Assembly: GCF_026625125.1 (NCBI RefSeq)
Contig: NZ_CP113097.1
Location: 3,472,001 to 3,536,000 of the forward strand
Direction: 5' to 3'
DNA length: 64,000 bases
DNA from: Pseudomonas putida
GTDB taxonomy: Bacteria > Pseudomonadota > Gammaproteobacteria > Pseudomonadales > Pseudomonadaceae
Positions 53,853 to 62,893 of this stretch are shown one piece after another. Below the pieces are notes generated by a model, which worked only from the letters and a program-made list of their open reading frames with translations, had not been told where the DNA came from and ran no database searches. The translations under genes and the position numbers were made by a program. Every line of letters starts with the position of its first letter. Positions within the stretch are counted from its first letter, which is position 1.

Positions 53853-55235
53853 CTAAGCATTCAGCGCCCGTTTCAACACCTCGTAGATCTTGCTGTCACC
53901 AGATTGAGCGACGTTGAAACGCAGGTAATCACCCGCACTCATGGACTGGCTGAACGCATTGCCGGGCGCGAGCACCACGCCTTCCTTCAAGCACACCCTG
54001 GCCAGCGTCGCTGCATCCTTGCCCTGAGGGAGTTGGCACCACAGGTACATGCCTGCCTGGGGCACCAGCCAAGGCTTGATCCCAATCGCCTGAAGCCTCG
54101 CGACTGTTTTGTCCATTTCCTCGGCTAACCTGAGGCGGACACCTTCCATGTGCTTTCGGTACCCGCTATCGGTAATCGCGTGATGAACGATGTCCGCAGC
54201 CATGCGCCCACCTCCGAATGTGGTCGCAATCTTGAGGTCGACCAGGCTCTCGATCCATTCCCTGCGCGAAGCGATATAGCCGCACCTGATCGACGCGGAA
54301 ATGGTCTTGGAAAAACTACCGATCTGGATCACCCGAGCCAGGCCATCGAAGGCAGACAGTCGTGGAGCCGGGCTATGCTCGAAATCAGCAAAAATGTCGT
54401 CCTCCACGATGACCAGGTTGGAGGCGTCGGCCAGCTTCAGCAGCCTGTGTGCTGTGACGGGCGACAAGGTGGCCCCGGTGGGGTTGTGGATGCCGGAATT
54501 CGTGATGTACAACCGCGGAGCATGCGCGAGCAGCGCGGCGCCAAACGCATCGATATCTGGGCCCCTTGCCGTGTAGGGCACCCCGACGATGTTGACCCTA
54601 TGTGCCTTGAGCAATGCGTGAAAATTGAAATAACACGGGTCGTCCACCAGCACAGTGTCTCCCGGTTCCAGCAGAAAACGGCAAACCAGGTCGATGGCGT
54701 GGGTGCCGGACTCCGTGAGCATGATCTGTTCCAGAGGGGCCTCTACACCGATGCCCGCCAGGCGTCGCGACAGGAATTGCCTGAGAGGCGGATGCCCAAG
54801 CGGTGAAGCGTATTCGCTCAGCTTCAACGTGTCAGAACGCGCGACCATTCGTAGCGCTTTACGCATGCCGGCTTCGTACAGCCAGGAGGGGGGTAGCCAA
54901 CCGCACCCGGGTTTCAACGCATCGCCGGAGGTTTCCAAAGACTGGCGCGAGATCCACAGCGGGTCGACATTACGATCGAGTTTGGGCCCGAGCTCAGTCA
55001 GTGCCAATGGCGCAACCGGCCCAGCCACGTAAAAGCCGGAGCCAGGGCGGGCGCTAAGCACACCCTCTGCGCTTAACCGTTCATAGGCCTCCAGAACGGT
55101 AGAAACCGATACCTGCATGCTCTGAGCCATTGCGCGAACTGAAGGAATTCTCGCGCCTGGCGTGTAGCTTCGCGAGGCGATCCTGGCCTGGACCTCCCCC
55201 ATCACAGCTCGGATCCGCGTTCCGTTACGTTTCAT
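53853..55235 (-). CDS. MocR-type regulator (GntR HTH fused to aminotransferase domain)
   Basis: The 460-residue protein has a GntR winged helix (about 1-72; RIPSVRAMAQSMQVSVSTVLEAYERL) joined to a type I aminotransferase domain (about 95-455). PLP should be bound by the Lys in IGSFSKTISASIRCGYI; NSGIHNPTGA and EDDIFADF are also in place. MocR proteins use PLP or its adducts to control a neighbouring gene. GAGGGTG precedes the ATG. It is divergent from an EamA transporter with 121 bp between, the usual arrangement for regulating that gene. Confidence 0.9.
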   Translation of the reverse strand: MKRNGTRIRAVMGEVQARIASRSYTPGARIPSVRAMAQSMQVSVSTVLEAYERLSAEGVLSARPGSGFYVAGPVAPLALTELGPKLDRNVDPLWISRQSLETSGDALKPGCGWLPPSWLYEAGMRKALRMVARSDTLKLSEYASPLGHPPLRQFLSRRLAGIGVEAPLEQIMLTESGTHAIDLVCRFLLEPGDTVLVDDPCYFNFHALLKAHRVNIVGVPYTARGPDIDAFGAALLAHAPRLYITNSGIHNPTGATLSPVTAHRLLKLADASNLVIVEDDIFADFEHSPAPRLSAFDGLARVIQIGSFSKTISASIRCGYIASRREWIESLVDLKIATTFGGGRMAADIVHHAITDSGYRKHMEGVRLRLAEEMDKTVARLQAIGIKPWLVPQAGMYLWCQLPQGKDAATLARVCLKEGVVLAPGNAFSQSMSAGDYLRFNVAQSGDSKIYEVLKRALNA

Positions 55236-55356
55236 CGCACCCTCAACTGTGCTGGATTCACTTGCATAACAGTTCGGTTGAATTGTAGTGGAGTGTACAT
55301 GGCCTCGGCGAACCCGTCAGTGATGTACTGAGCCCTGACTTATCGAGGACTCACGG

Positions 55357-56229
55357 ATGGACAAAACAACCAGCGGGTGGATAAACGGCTTCATCGGCGT
55401 GGCCATATTTGCCGGCTCCTTGCCGGCGACCCGTGTGGCTGTGACGGCCTTCGAACCTACGTTCCTGACATGTGCCAGGGCAACCATTGCCTCCCTGTTG
55501 GGTGCGCTGTTCTTGATCGTGCTACGCCAGCCCCGGCCCCAGCGTGGTGACCTGTCGTCACTGGCTGTCACAGCGCTTGGCGTGGTTATCGGTTTTCCGC
55601 TGCTGACGGCGCTGGCCCTCCAGCACGTCACTTCTGCTCATTCCATCGTTTTTGTCGGGCTGCTGCCGCTGTGTACTGCAGGGTTCGCCGTGCTGCGGGG
55701 CGGTGAACGACCTGGGCCACTGTTCTGGTTGTTCTCGTTGATCGGTGCCGGGCTGGTCGTTGGCTATGCGTTGATGAATGGAGGCGAGGCGTCGGCGCTG
55801 GGCGACCTGCTGATGATGGCGGCGGTGGTGGTCTGTGGGTTGGGCTATGCCGAAGGGGCGCGCCTGTCGCGCACGCTCGGTGGGTGGCAGGTGATCAGTT
55901 GGGCATTGCTGGTAGCGTTGCCGTTCATGCTGCTGCTGACGATCGCGAATTTCCCGGCGCCCGATGCCTTCGCCCGGGTCAGCACCGGCGCCTGGTTCAG
56001 CTTCGCCTACGTTTCGCTGTTCAGCATGCTGATCGGGTTTGTGTTCTGGTACAAAGGGCTCGTCCAGGGCGGCATCGCCGCCGTGGGCCAACTGCAACTC
56101 GTTCAACCGTTCATGGGGCTTGGGCTGGCTGCGTTGCTTCTGCACGAGCACGTCAGCTGGGTGATGCTTGTGGTAACGCTGGGTGCGGTCCTCTGTGTTG
56201 CCGGAGCCAAGAAATACGCCAGCGCATGA
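55357..56229 (+). CDS. EamA/DMT-family transporter
   Basis: The 290-residue protein has ten predicted membrane segments in two EamA repeats, the drug/metabolite transporter layout. GSLPATRVAVTAFEPTFLTCARA starts the first repeat and GFVFWYKGLVQGGIAAVGQLQLVQP lies in the second. Substrates of these exporters include amino acids and metabolites; here it is unknown. GAGGA precedes the ATG. It is almost certainly controlled by the divergent MocR regulator. Confidence 0.88.
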   Translation: MDKTTSGWINGFIGVAIFAGSLPATRVAVTAFEPTFLTCARATIASLLGALFLIVLRQPRPQRGDLSSLAVTALGVVIGFPLLTALALQHVTSAHSIVFVGLLPLCTAGFAVLRGGERPGPLFWLFSLIGAGLVVGYALMNGGEASALGDLLMMAAVVVCGLGYAEGARLSRTLGGWQVISWALLVALPFMLLLTIANFPAPDAFARVSTGAWFSFAYVSLFSMLIGFVFWYKGLVQGGIAAVGQLQLVQPFMGLGLAALLLHEHVSWVMLVVTLGAVLCVAGAKKYASA

Positions 56230-56267
56230 CGTTTCGCTGCGGGCTTGCCGCGCGCAGTGCGTTCAGC

Positions 56268-58796
56268 TCAGCGGTTGCCGCCGGTAAACCAGCGCATGTA
56301 AGGGTTCTGTGCGCTGATCGGTGCCAAGGCCCGCGCCTCGCGCATCCAGGCCTGGCGATTGCCGTTGTAAGCCAGCAATGACAGCCCATAAAAACGACGC
56401 AGCAACGCCCACTCATCATTCACCGCGGCTTGCACCGAGGGGGCGGCATTCGCCAAGGGCGGCGCCACCCGCAGCGCCAGCAATGCCGGCAGCACGCGGG
56501 TGATTTCGCGCGGCCTGACCCACGGCGCATACTCGATCCGGGGCCGATCGTCGGTAACCGGCTGTGCATCGCCGGCATAACGCTCAAGCCCTTGCCTGTC
56601 GGTGACCCAAGTGGCCAGCAATGCCTCGACCGAACTCACGCCCACCTGGGCCAAAGCAGCCGAAACCTGGGGTTGCTCGAAGCGCTGGCGGATGCGCGGC
56701 ACATCCAGCACCATCGGCGTTGCCGAGCCGATCAAGAGCATCTCGTGAAACTCGGTGGTCCACAACGAGGCATGCGGGAACACGTCAAGAAAGCTGCGTA
56801 CCAGCGAGCGACTGTCCTCGTCGTTCTGAGTGGGGAGCGGTAGCCATTGGGCGACCAGCCCATGCTCCTGCAGGCGCGACGCTGCCAGTTGGTAGAAGTC
56901 GCGCGAGTACAGGTTCACCACCCCTGCCGCCGAAGGCGGTGGCGGCTCCAGGGTGATCACGTCGTAGCGTTGCTCGTTACGCAAAAGCTCACGGCGCCCG
57001 TCACGCAGGCGAATGTCAAGGCGCGGGTCGTTCACCGCATCGAAGTTACCAGAGAACAGCGGCGCCGCTGCCAGCACCTGCGGCAGCAGCTCGGCAACCA
57101 CCGGATGCTCCAGCCCTGAATAGCGCAGCATTGCCCCGGCGGTGATCCCGGTGCCGAAGCCGATCACCAGCGCCGAGCGCGGTTCGCCGCGATGTATCAG
57201 CAAAGGCAGCAACGCCTGCAGGCGCATGTAGCGCAGTGACGGCATGGCATCCCCAGTGTTGGACACACCCTGGATGTACAGGCGGTTGAACGCTTGGCCC
57301 TGACGCTGCTGGTGGACCACCGCTACCGTGCCGCCGCGGCCTTCCTGGTAGAACATCAGCTCGCCACTACGCGCGCCTGGTAACAACTGTGCCAAGCGTT
57401 CTGGTGGGGTGAGCGCGCCGGTAACCAGGGTCGCGCCGCCAACCAGCAGGACCGCCGCCCGCATGCCCTTGTGCACGGCCTGGCCGCGCCATGTCGCTAC
57501 CGCGCCGATGGCCGCCGCCACGCAGGCGAGCACCACCAAGGTTCGCACCAGCCCTATTCCAGGCACCAGGACAAACCCCGTGAGCATGACACCGACGATG
57601 CCGCCCAGGGTATTGAGGGCAACCACCGCGCCCACGTCCCGCCCCACTTGGCCACTGTCCACGGCCAGGCGCAGGGCCAGGGGAAACGCCGCCCCGAGCA
57701 AGGTGGTCGGGATGAACACCACACACACCGCGGCAGCCGCGAAGCGCGCGCACATCCCTGCCAACTGGCTGCCGGTCAGTTGCAGTACATGGCTTTCCAG
57801 CAGGGTCTGCCAGGCCACCAGCCAGCGCCCGAGCCCGGCAATCTGCAACAACGCCAGCAGCCCGGCGCACGCGATCAGCAGGCCGAACAGCCCCCAAGGG
57901 TCGCGGATGCGGTCGGCGCGCCGGGCGTACAGCGCACTGCCCAGGACCAGCCCGGTCAGGTAGGTGGCCAACACCACGGAGAAGGCAAACGCGCGGGTAC
58001 TCATGAACTGCACGATCGATTGCGTCCACACCACTTCGTAACCGAGCGCCACGCCACCTGCCAGGCAATACAGGGCAATGGCCAAGCGAGCCTGCGGCGT
58101 GCGCGGCAGCGGGGCCGCAGCGCAAGCAGGCAAGGCCCGCTCATCCCTGCCGCGCCCGCACCAGGCACCCAGCGCGGCCAGCAGATTCAGCGCACCCGCT
58201 ACGCAGGCGGCCCCGGTGACGCCAAGCTGCGGCAGCAAGACGAATGCCGCCAGCAAGGTGCCGCAGATCGCGCCAGCGGTATTGGCGGCGTAAAGCCGAC
58301 CGCCCGCCTCCCCCGTCTGTGCATCAGTGGGGGTCAGCGCTCGCACCAGTACCGGCAAGGTGCCGCCCATCAAAAAAGCCGGCAGCCCCACCAGGCTCAA
58401 TGGCAGCAGCCAGGCCAGCAAACCGACACTCGCTTCCAGGCGGGCAAACAGTGCCGCACTCTGCGCCAGCCCCAGGGTTGCGGCCACCGCCAGCACTGCC
58501 ACCGCCAACTCCAGCCCCGCATAGAGCTTGACCGGGTGGCGCAACCGGTCAGCCCAGCGACCGAACAGCAGCCCCCCCATGGCCAGCCCGGTAAAAAACG
58601 CACTGATGCCCGCGGTGATGGCATACACCTCAACCCCAACCACCAGAGACAACTGCTTGACCCAAAGCACCTGATAGATCAGCGCTGCACCGCCAGAAAC
58701 GAACAGCAGCGCCGCAGGCAGCAGCCATGGCAACGGTGCCTGCGTTTCGGTGGTGCTGGAACTGTCAGCGCGGGGAAGGTTCACGACTGCGGGCAT
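56268..58796 (-). CDS. Membrane protein fused to spermidine-synthase-like domain
   Basis: The 842-residue protein has about 14 hydrophobic segments (about 20-480) and a C-terminal aminopropyltransferase-like Rossmann domain (about 510-720). The nucleotide-type loop VIGFGTGITAGAML is intact. Where spermidine synthases carry the catalytic DxxDP, this protein reads LEPPPPSAAG (Glu617 onward), so the normal amine-binding Asp is missing. It is unlikely to be a true spermidine synthase. Fused proteins of this type are known but have no assigned function. TAAGG precedes the ATG. It is the last gene of a minus-strand block after an arylsulfatase, 83 bp away, with a hairpin between. Confidence 0.85.
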   Translation of the reverse strand: MPAVVNLPRADSSSTTETQAPLPWLLPAALLFVSGGAALIYQVLWVKQLSLVVGVEVYAITAGISAFFTGLAMGGLLFGRWADRLRHPVKLYAGLELAVAVLAVAATLGLAQSAALFARLEASVGLLAWLLPLSLVGLPAFLMGGTLPVLVRALTPTDAQTGEAGGRLYAANTAGAICGTLLAAFVLLPQLGVTGAACVAGALNLLAALGAWCGRGRDERALPACAAAPLPRTPQARLAIALYCLAGGVALGYEVVWTQSIVQFMSTRAFAFSVVLATYLTGLVLGSALYARRADRIRDPWGLFGLLIACAGLLALLQIAGLGRWLVAWQTLLESHVLQLTGSQLAGMCARFAAAAVCVVFIPTTLLGAAFPLALRLAVDSGQVGRDVGAVVALNTLGGIVGVMLTGFVLVPGIGLVRTLVVLACVAAAIGAVATWRGQAVHKGMRAAVLLVGGATLVTGALTPPERLAQLLPGARSGELMFYQEGRGGTVAVVHQQRQGQAFNRLYIQGVSNTGDAMPSLRYMRLQALLPLLIHRGEPRSALVIGFGTGITAGAMLRYSGLEHPVVAELLPQVLAAAPLFSGNFDAVNDPRLDIRLRDGRRELLRNEQRYDVITLEPPPPSAAGVVNLYSRDFYQLAASRLQEHGLVAQWLPLPTQNDEDSRSLVRSFLDVFPHASLWTTEFHEMLLIGSATPMVLDVPRIRQRFEQPQVSAALAQVGVSSVEALLATWVTDRQGLERYAGDAQPVTDDRPRIEYAPWVRPREITRVLPALLALRVAPPLANAAPSVQAAVNDEWALLRRFYGLSLLAYNGNRQAWMREARALAPISAQNPYMRWFTGGNR

Positions 58797-58848
58797 CGAT
58801 AAGCCTTAGCGGACCCACACGTCTGTCCGCACTGGGTAGGAAAGAATG

Positions 58849-58869
58849 CGCCCGCCAACGGCGGGCGCG
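58849..58869 (-). terminator. Hairpin between arylsulfatase and spermidine-synthase-like gene
   Basis: GCGCCCGCC pairs perfectly with GGCGGGCGC around a three-base loop, ten bases after the sulfatase stop. On the minus strand ATTCTTT follows, so an intrinsic terminator is plausible. Confidence 0.6.
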
Positions 58870-58879
58870 GGCATCGCGT

Positions 58880-60445
58880 TTACTGCTTCATCTTCTCTTC
58901 GATCTTCTTGTCCACGTCAGCACGAATCTGGTCGATGCTGAAGCTGGCCGGACGCTGGCTGGGCGGGTATTCCACGAACGTCTGCAAGAACGCGGCAGCC
59001 TTGCGGGTCCCCTGGAAGATCAGGTAGTCGTTCTTGGTCACCCAATCGTAGTACTGGTTGGAGACCACATCGGCGCGCTCATACGGGTCCATACGCAAGT
59101 TGAAGATCTTGGGCACCCGCAAGCAAGTGAACGGTTCGCTCCAAACCGCGAAACCACCGGGGGCACGCTGTTCGCAGAACACCAGCTTCCAGTCGCCGAA
59201 GCGCATCGACACCAGTTCACCGTCATCGTTGAAGTAATAGAACTCGCTACGTGCGCTCTTGTCCGCTTTGCCGGTCAGGTAGTCCAGCTGGTTGTAACCG
59301 TCCAGATGCACCTTGAAGTTCTTGCCACCCACATCGGCGCCCTTGAGCAAGCGGTCCTTGATGCCCGTGTCACCGGCTGCGGCCAGCAGTGTCGGGAACC
59401 AGTCCAGCCCCGAGAACATCTGGGTGGACACCGTGCCCGGCTTGACCTTGCCAGGCCAACGGATCATCGCCGGCACGCGGTAGGCGCCTTCCCAGTTGGA
59501 GTTCTTCTCGTTGCGGAACGGTGTGGTCGCGGCATCAGGCCAGGAGAACTGGTTAGGGCCGTTGTCGGTGGTGTAAACCACGATGGTGTTGTCGGCGATC
59601 TTCAGATCATCGAGGGTCTTGAGCAGTTTGCCCACGTCACCGTCGTGCTCCACCATGCCATCTGCATACTCATTGCCCTGCATACCGCTCTGCCCGCGCA
59701 TCGACTCGCGCACGTGGGTATAAAGGTGCATACGGGTGGTGTTCATCCACACGAAGAACGGCTTGTCAGCCTTGGCTTGCTTGTCGATGAAGTTGATTGC
59801 CGCCTGGGTGGTCTCGTCGTCGATGGTCTCCATGCGCGACTTGGTCAACGCACCGGTATCCTCGATCTTGCCATCGGCGCTCGACTTGATCACACCCCGT
59901 GGCGAGGTAGCCTTGACGAATGCCTCGTCATCCTTGGGCCACAGTTCACGCTCCGGCTCTTCCTCGGCGTTCAGGTGATACAGGTTGCCGAAAAACTCGT
60001 CGAAGCCATGATTGGTCGGCAGGTATTCATCCCGGTCGCCCAAATGGTTCTTGCCGAACTGGCCAGTGGCATAGCCCTGCGCCTTGAGCGCCTGGGCAAT
60101 GGTGACATCGCGCGCCTGCAAACCCACGGGCACACCCGGCATGCCGACCTTGGACAAGCCGGTGCGCAGCGGTGTCTGCCCGGTGATGAAGGAAGAACGC
60201 CCAGCAGTGCAGCTGTTCTCGGCGTAATAGTCAGTGAACAGCATGCCTTCCTGGCCGATGCGGTCAATGTTGGGCGTCTGATAGCCGACCACGCCCTTGC
60301 CATAGGCGCTGATGTTGGTCTGGCCAATGTCATCGCCGAATATCACCAGGATATTGGGCTTTTCCGCGGCGGTTGCCGTGCACACGCTCACCGCTGCAGT
60401 AGCGGCTAGCGCGAATGAGGTTATCCATCTTCTGCTGGACTTCAT
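58880..60445 (-). CDS. Arylsulfatase, periplasmic, CxAxR type
   Basis: The 521-residue precursor has a signal peptide (MKSSRRWITSFALAATAA, cut near TATA). It is a type I sulfatase that hydrolyses sulfate esters. The nucleophile should be formylglycine made from Cys79 in ENSCTAGRSSFITGQ, a CxAxR variant of the usual CxPxR. Metal ligands are visible in IFGDDIGQTN and YTTDNGPN, and KNHLGD is also present. GGAGA supports the ATG at 60445 over a GTG at 60466. No formylglycine-generating enzyme gene is in the window. It follows the HAD gene by 98 bp on the same strand. Confidence 0.9.
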   Translation of the reverse strand: MKSSRRWITSFALAATAAVSVCTATAAEKPNILVIFGDDIGQTNISAYGKGVVGYQTPNIDRIGQEGMLFTDYYAENSCTAGRSSFITGQTPLRTGLSKVGMPGVPVGLQARDVTIAQALKAQGYATGQFGKNHLGDRDEYLPTNHGFDEFFGNLYHLNAEEEPERELWPKDDEAFVKATSPRGVIKSSADGKIEDTGALTKSRMETIDDETTQAAINFIDKQAKADKPFFVWMNTTRMHLYTHVRESMRGQSGMQGNEYADGMVEHDGDVGKLLKTLDDLKIADNTIVVYTTDNGPNQFSWPDAATTPFRNEKNSNWEGAYRVPAMIRWPGKVKPGTVSTQMFSGLDWFPTLLAAAGDTGIKDRLLKGADVGGKNFKVHLDGYNQLDYLTGKADKSARSEFYYFNDDGELVSMRFGDWKLVFCEQRAPGGFAVWSEPFTCLRVPKIFNLRMDPYERADVVSNQYYDWVTKNDYLIFQGTRKAAAFLQTFVEYPPSQRPASFSIDQIRADVDKKIEEKMKQ

Positions 60446-60543
60446 GGGGCGGTTTCTCCGTATCACGTCTGCTGGCGTTGGCCACGACTACGTGCACGAT
60501 CGACCTACTGCTTGGCTGGTTCCCTGTGCCCTGCGGTTCTCTT

Positions 60544-61545
60544 TCATTGAGCCTGGTTGCTTTCGAATGGGTAGATGCGCTGCCACTCACGGGCCATATC
60601 GACCACGGTCCAGTTCGCACCCTTGGCGGCATCCAGCGCCTTGTCCAAGCGCCCGACCTTGCTGTCGCGGTCATAGGCCCATTCGCGTGTCGCGTCGGTG
60701 TGATGGACCAGGCCGGCAAAGCGCTTGCCGTCGCCAGCCATGGTCCATTGCAGCATTTGCAAGTCGCCGTCGGAGTTGCCAAAGGCGAAGATCGGGCGAC
60801 GGCCGATATGGGCATCGATGCTCACCGGCTTGCCTGGGCCATCGTCGTTGTGCAGCAACTTGGGCAGACGTTCGATCGACAGTGTGCCGTTGTCATCGAT
60901 GAAGCGAGCCTCCAGCGTGGTGCCGATCACCTGCTCTGGCGGCACCCCGTAGACTTCCTCTGCGAATGCACGCATGAATGCCACCTCACCGCCCGAGACG
61001 ATGTAGGTCCTGAAACCGTTGGCCCGCAGGTACTGCAAAAGTTCGAGCATGGGCTGGAAGACCATCTCGGTGTACGGCCTGTGGGTGCGAGGGTGTACGG
61101 CCGTTGCCAGCCAACGCTGGGTATTGGCGATAAACGCCTCGGTGCTGACCCCGGCATGAGTGGCGGCGACGATCTTGAGCATGCCGTCCATGCCGCTGTC
61201 ACTCAAAGCCTTCTGGTCGCCCTCCAGAACGGCCTTGAACGGCTGCTGGCTGGTCCATTCCGGGTGTTGCGGTGCGAGCCTCTTGACCTCATCAAGGGCA
61301 AACAACACCTCAAAATACAGCGGCTGCTCGCTCCATAGCGTGCCGTCATTGTCGAAGACGGCAATGCGCTCGGCCTCGGGCACATAGTCTTCACTGCCTT
61401 CGGTGGTCACAGCGCCCACGAACGCTTCGATGGCTTGCCGTGAGGGGCCATCCCGCCAGGAAGGCAGCGCATTGGCCGCCTGCACCGCCAGAGGCAACAC
61501 GAGCAACAAGGCCAACCACCAGCGCGCACGGTGTAGAACGAGCAT
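60544..61545 (-). CDS. Periplasmic HAD-superfamily phosphatase
   Basis: The 333-residue protein has a signal peptide (MLVLHRARWWLALLLVLPLA, cut near VQAA). The HAD motifs are complete: Asp65-Asn-Asp67-Gly-Thr, VSGGEVAFM, and GNSDGDLQML. It is a Ser/Thr-phosphatase-like HAD (phosphoserine phosphatase relative) acting in the periplasm, which is unusual for that family. AAGGGA precedes the ATG at 61545; the longer frame would break the signal peptide. It lies 43 bp after BatD and 98 bp before the sulfatase and is probably cotranscribed with both. The substrate is unknown. Confidence 0.85.
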   Translation of the reverse strand: MLVLHRARWWLALLLVLPLAVQAANALPSWRDGPSRQAIEAFVGAVTTEGSEDYVPEAERIAVFDNDGTLWSEQPLYFEVLFALDEVKRLAPQHPEWTSQQPFKAVLEGDQKALSDSGMDGMLKIVAATHAGVSTEAFIANTQRWLATAVHPRTHRPYTEMVFQPMLELLQYLRANGFRTYIVSGGEVAFMRAFAEEVYGVPPEQVIGTTLEARFIDDNGTLSIERLPKLLHNDDGPGKPVSIDAHIGRRPIFAFGNSDGDLQMLQWTMAGDGKRFAGLVHHTDATREWAYDRDSKVGRLDKALDAAKGANWTVVDMAREWQRIYPFESNQAQ

Positions 61546-61588
61546 GAAGTATCCCTTCTCAGTGCTGCCTATCACTTCAGGCAAAGAC

Positions 61589-62893
61589 TCATGGGTTGAG
61601 TGGTTTCAAGCCTTCAGGGTGGCTGACCTGCCGCCCGCTCACTGCCGCTCGCCGCAAGGCTGGTAGGATCGGGCTCAGTGACGGCGCGCTCTGGCGTACT
61701 TCACGGCCATTGCCGTAGCGGTTCTGGAGCCAGTCTAGTAGACGTATTCGCAATTGGGGCGGCAAAGCTGAGGAAAATGCTGACACTGTGCGTTGCCCGG
61801 TAGCCCTGCGAATCCACAGGTACAGCCCGTCGAGCTGCGGCGGGTCTTGCGCAAGTTGAGCACGCGCCTGCCGCCAGGCATGCTCAGCAGAGTGCAACCG
61901 CGCCATACGCCGCGCTGCTTGCCAGCTTTGCAAATGCCGCCACACCGCCCATAGCCACGGCCGTGCAACGTAAATCAGCGCCCCGCCAAGCAGCAGCAAG
62001 CCTGCAGCCCACAACCAGTGGCCAGGCAGGCGCAACTGTGCCTGACGGCCGAGCGCGCGCAGGTCCTGGTCGATGGAAAACGGCGCTTTGTAACCACCCT
62101 CGATGGCGGTGACGTCGATCGGGGGCAACGTTGCTTGCCTGGCCTCACCCGTCGCCGCATCCCACCACTGCAGTTCGATCGCGGGCAGCTGGTAACGTCC
62201 GGCGGCCGATACCACATAGCTCACACTGTCCTCGCGCTGGCCGCCGGTCGAGCCCCCTCGCCCATCGCTTAGCGGCGCAACACGAGGGGTTTGCACATAG
62301 CGTTTGAGGCCTTCGATCTCGATCAGCGGTGGCGGTGGTATGAGCATCGCCTGCGCACCTTCGGCTCGCGTCACCACCCGACGGGTAATGCTGTCCCCTG
62401 CACGCAGCGGTGAATGCGACAGCTGCGTTTGTTGCTCAAGGCTGACCTTGCGTGCCACCAGGCGGTGCACGGTCGCATCACCGGCGAGTGCCTTGGCGAC
62501 GAATGAAAGCGGCGCGCTGGCCAGTGTGACCGGCGCATCCGACTGGCCGGGGAACACCTGAAAGGTTTGCGCAGGAAGGGTGAAGGCCTGGGCCGTTTGC
62601 GGGGTGATCTGATAGGTATAGCGCAGGCCGAAGAAGGCCTTGCCGTCGAGCCGTTCGTTCAGATGCTGCGCTTCTCCGCTGGGTGCGCTCACCGTAGCAC
62701 CCGGCAACTCGATCACCGGCAGCACGGCCGGCTGGGTGAACCAGGTGTCTACCAGCAGATCGACCTGCAACTCGAGCGTCGCGCCTACCACCGTGTCGCC
62801 GGCCGGCAGCAGGCGCGCCTGCACACGAGCCTCGGGTGCCGCGACCGCGAGCAATGGCAGGTAGAGCCCTAGCAGCAACAGCATGCGTTTCAT
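61589..62893 (-). CDS. BatD-like protein
   Basis: The 434-residue protein has a signal peptide (MKRMLLLLGLYLPLLAVA), a periplasmic part of BatD-type beta domains (about 20-270), one membrane span (about 293-312; WLWAAGLLLLGGALIYVA) and a cytoplasmic helical end. BatD proteins work with the VWA proteins BatA/B and a MoxR ATPase; their molecular job is unknown, with links to stress tolerance. Its ATG overlaps the stop of the VWA-TPR gene by one base, so the two are coupled. Confidence 0.82.
   Translation of the reverse strand: MKRMLLLLGLYLPLLAVAAPEARVQARLLPAGDTVVGATLELQVDLLVDTWFTQPAVLPVIELPGATVSAPSGEAQHLNERLDGKAFFGLRYTYQITPQTAQAFTLPAQTFQVFPGQSDAPVTLASAPLSFVAKALAGDATVHRLVARKVSLEQQTQLSHSPLRAGDSITRRVVTRAEGAQAMLIPPPPLIEIEGLKRYVQTPRVAPLSDGRGGSTGGQREDSVSYVVSAAGRYQLPAIELQWWDAATGEARQATLPPIDVTAIEGGYKAPFSIDQDLRALGRQAQLRLPGHWLWAAGLLLLGGALIYVARPWLWAVWRHLQSWQAARRMARLHSAEHAWRQARAQLAQDPPQLDGLYLWIRRATGQRTVSAFSSALPPQLRIRLLDWLQNRYGNGREVRQSAPSLSPILPALRRAAVSGRQVSHPEGLKPLNP

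Noticed and set aside
57471..58802. 443-codon plus-strand open frame inside the spermidine-synthase-like gene
   Set aside because: Low-complexity shadow frame lying wholly opposite conserved membrane segments.
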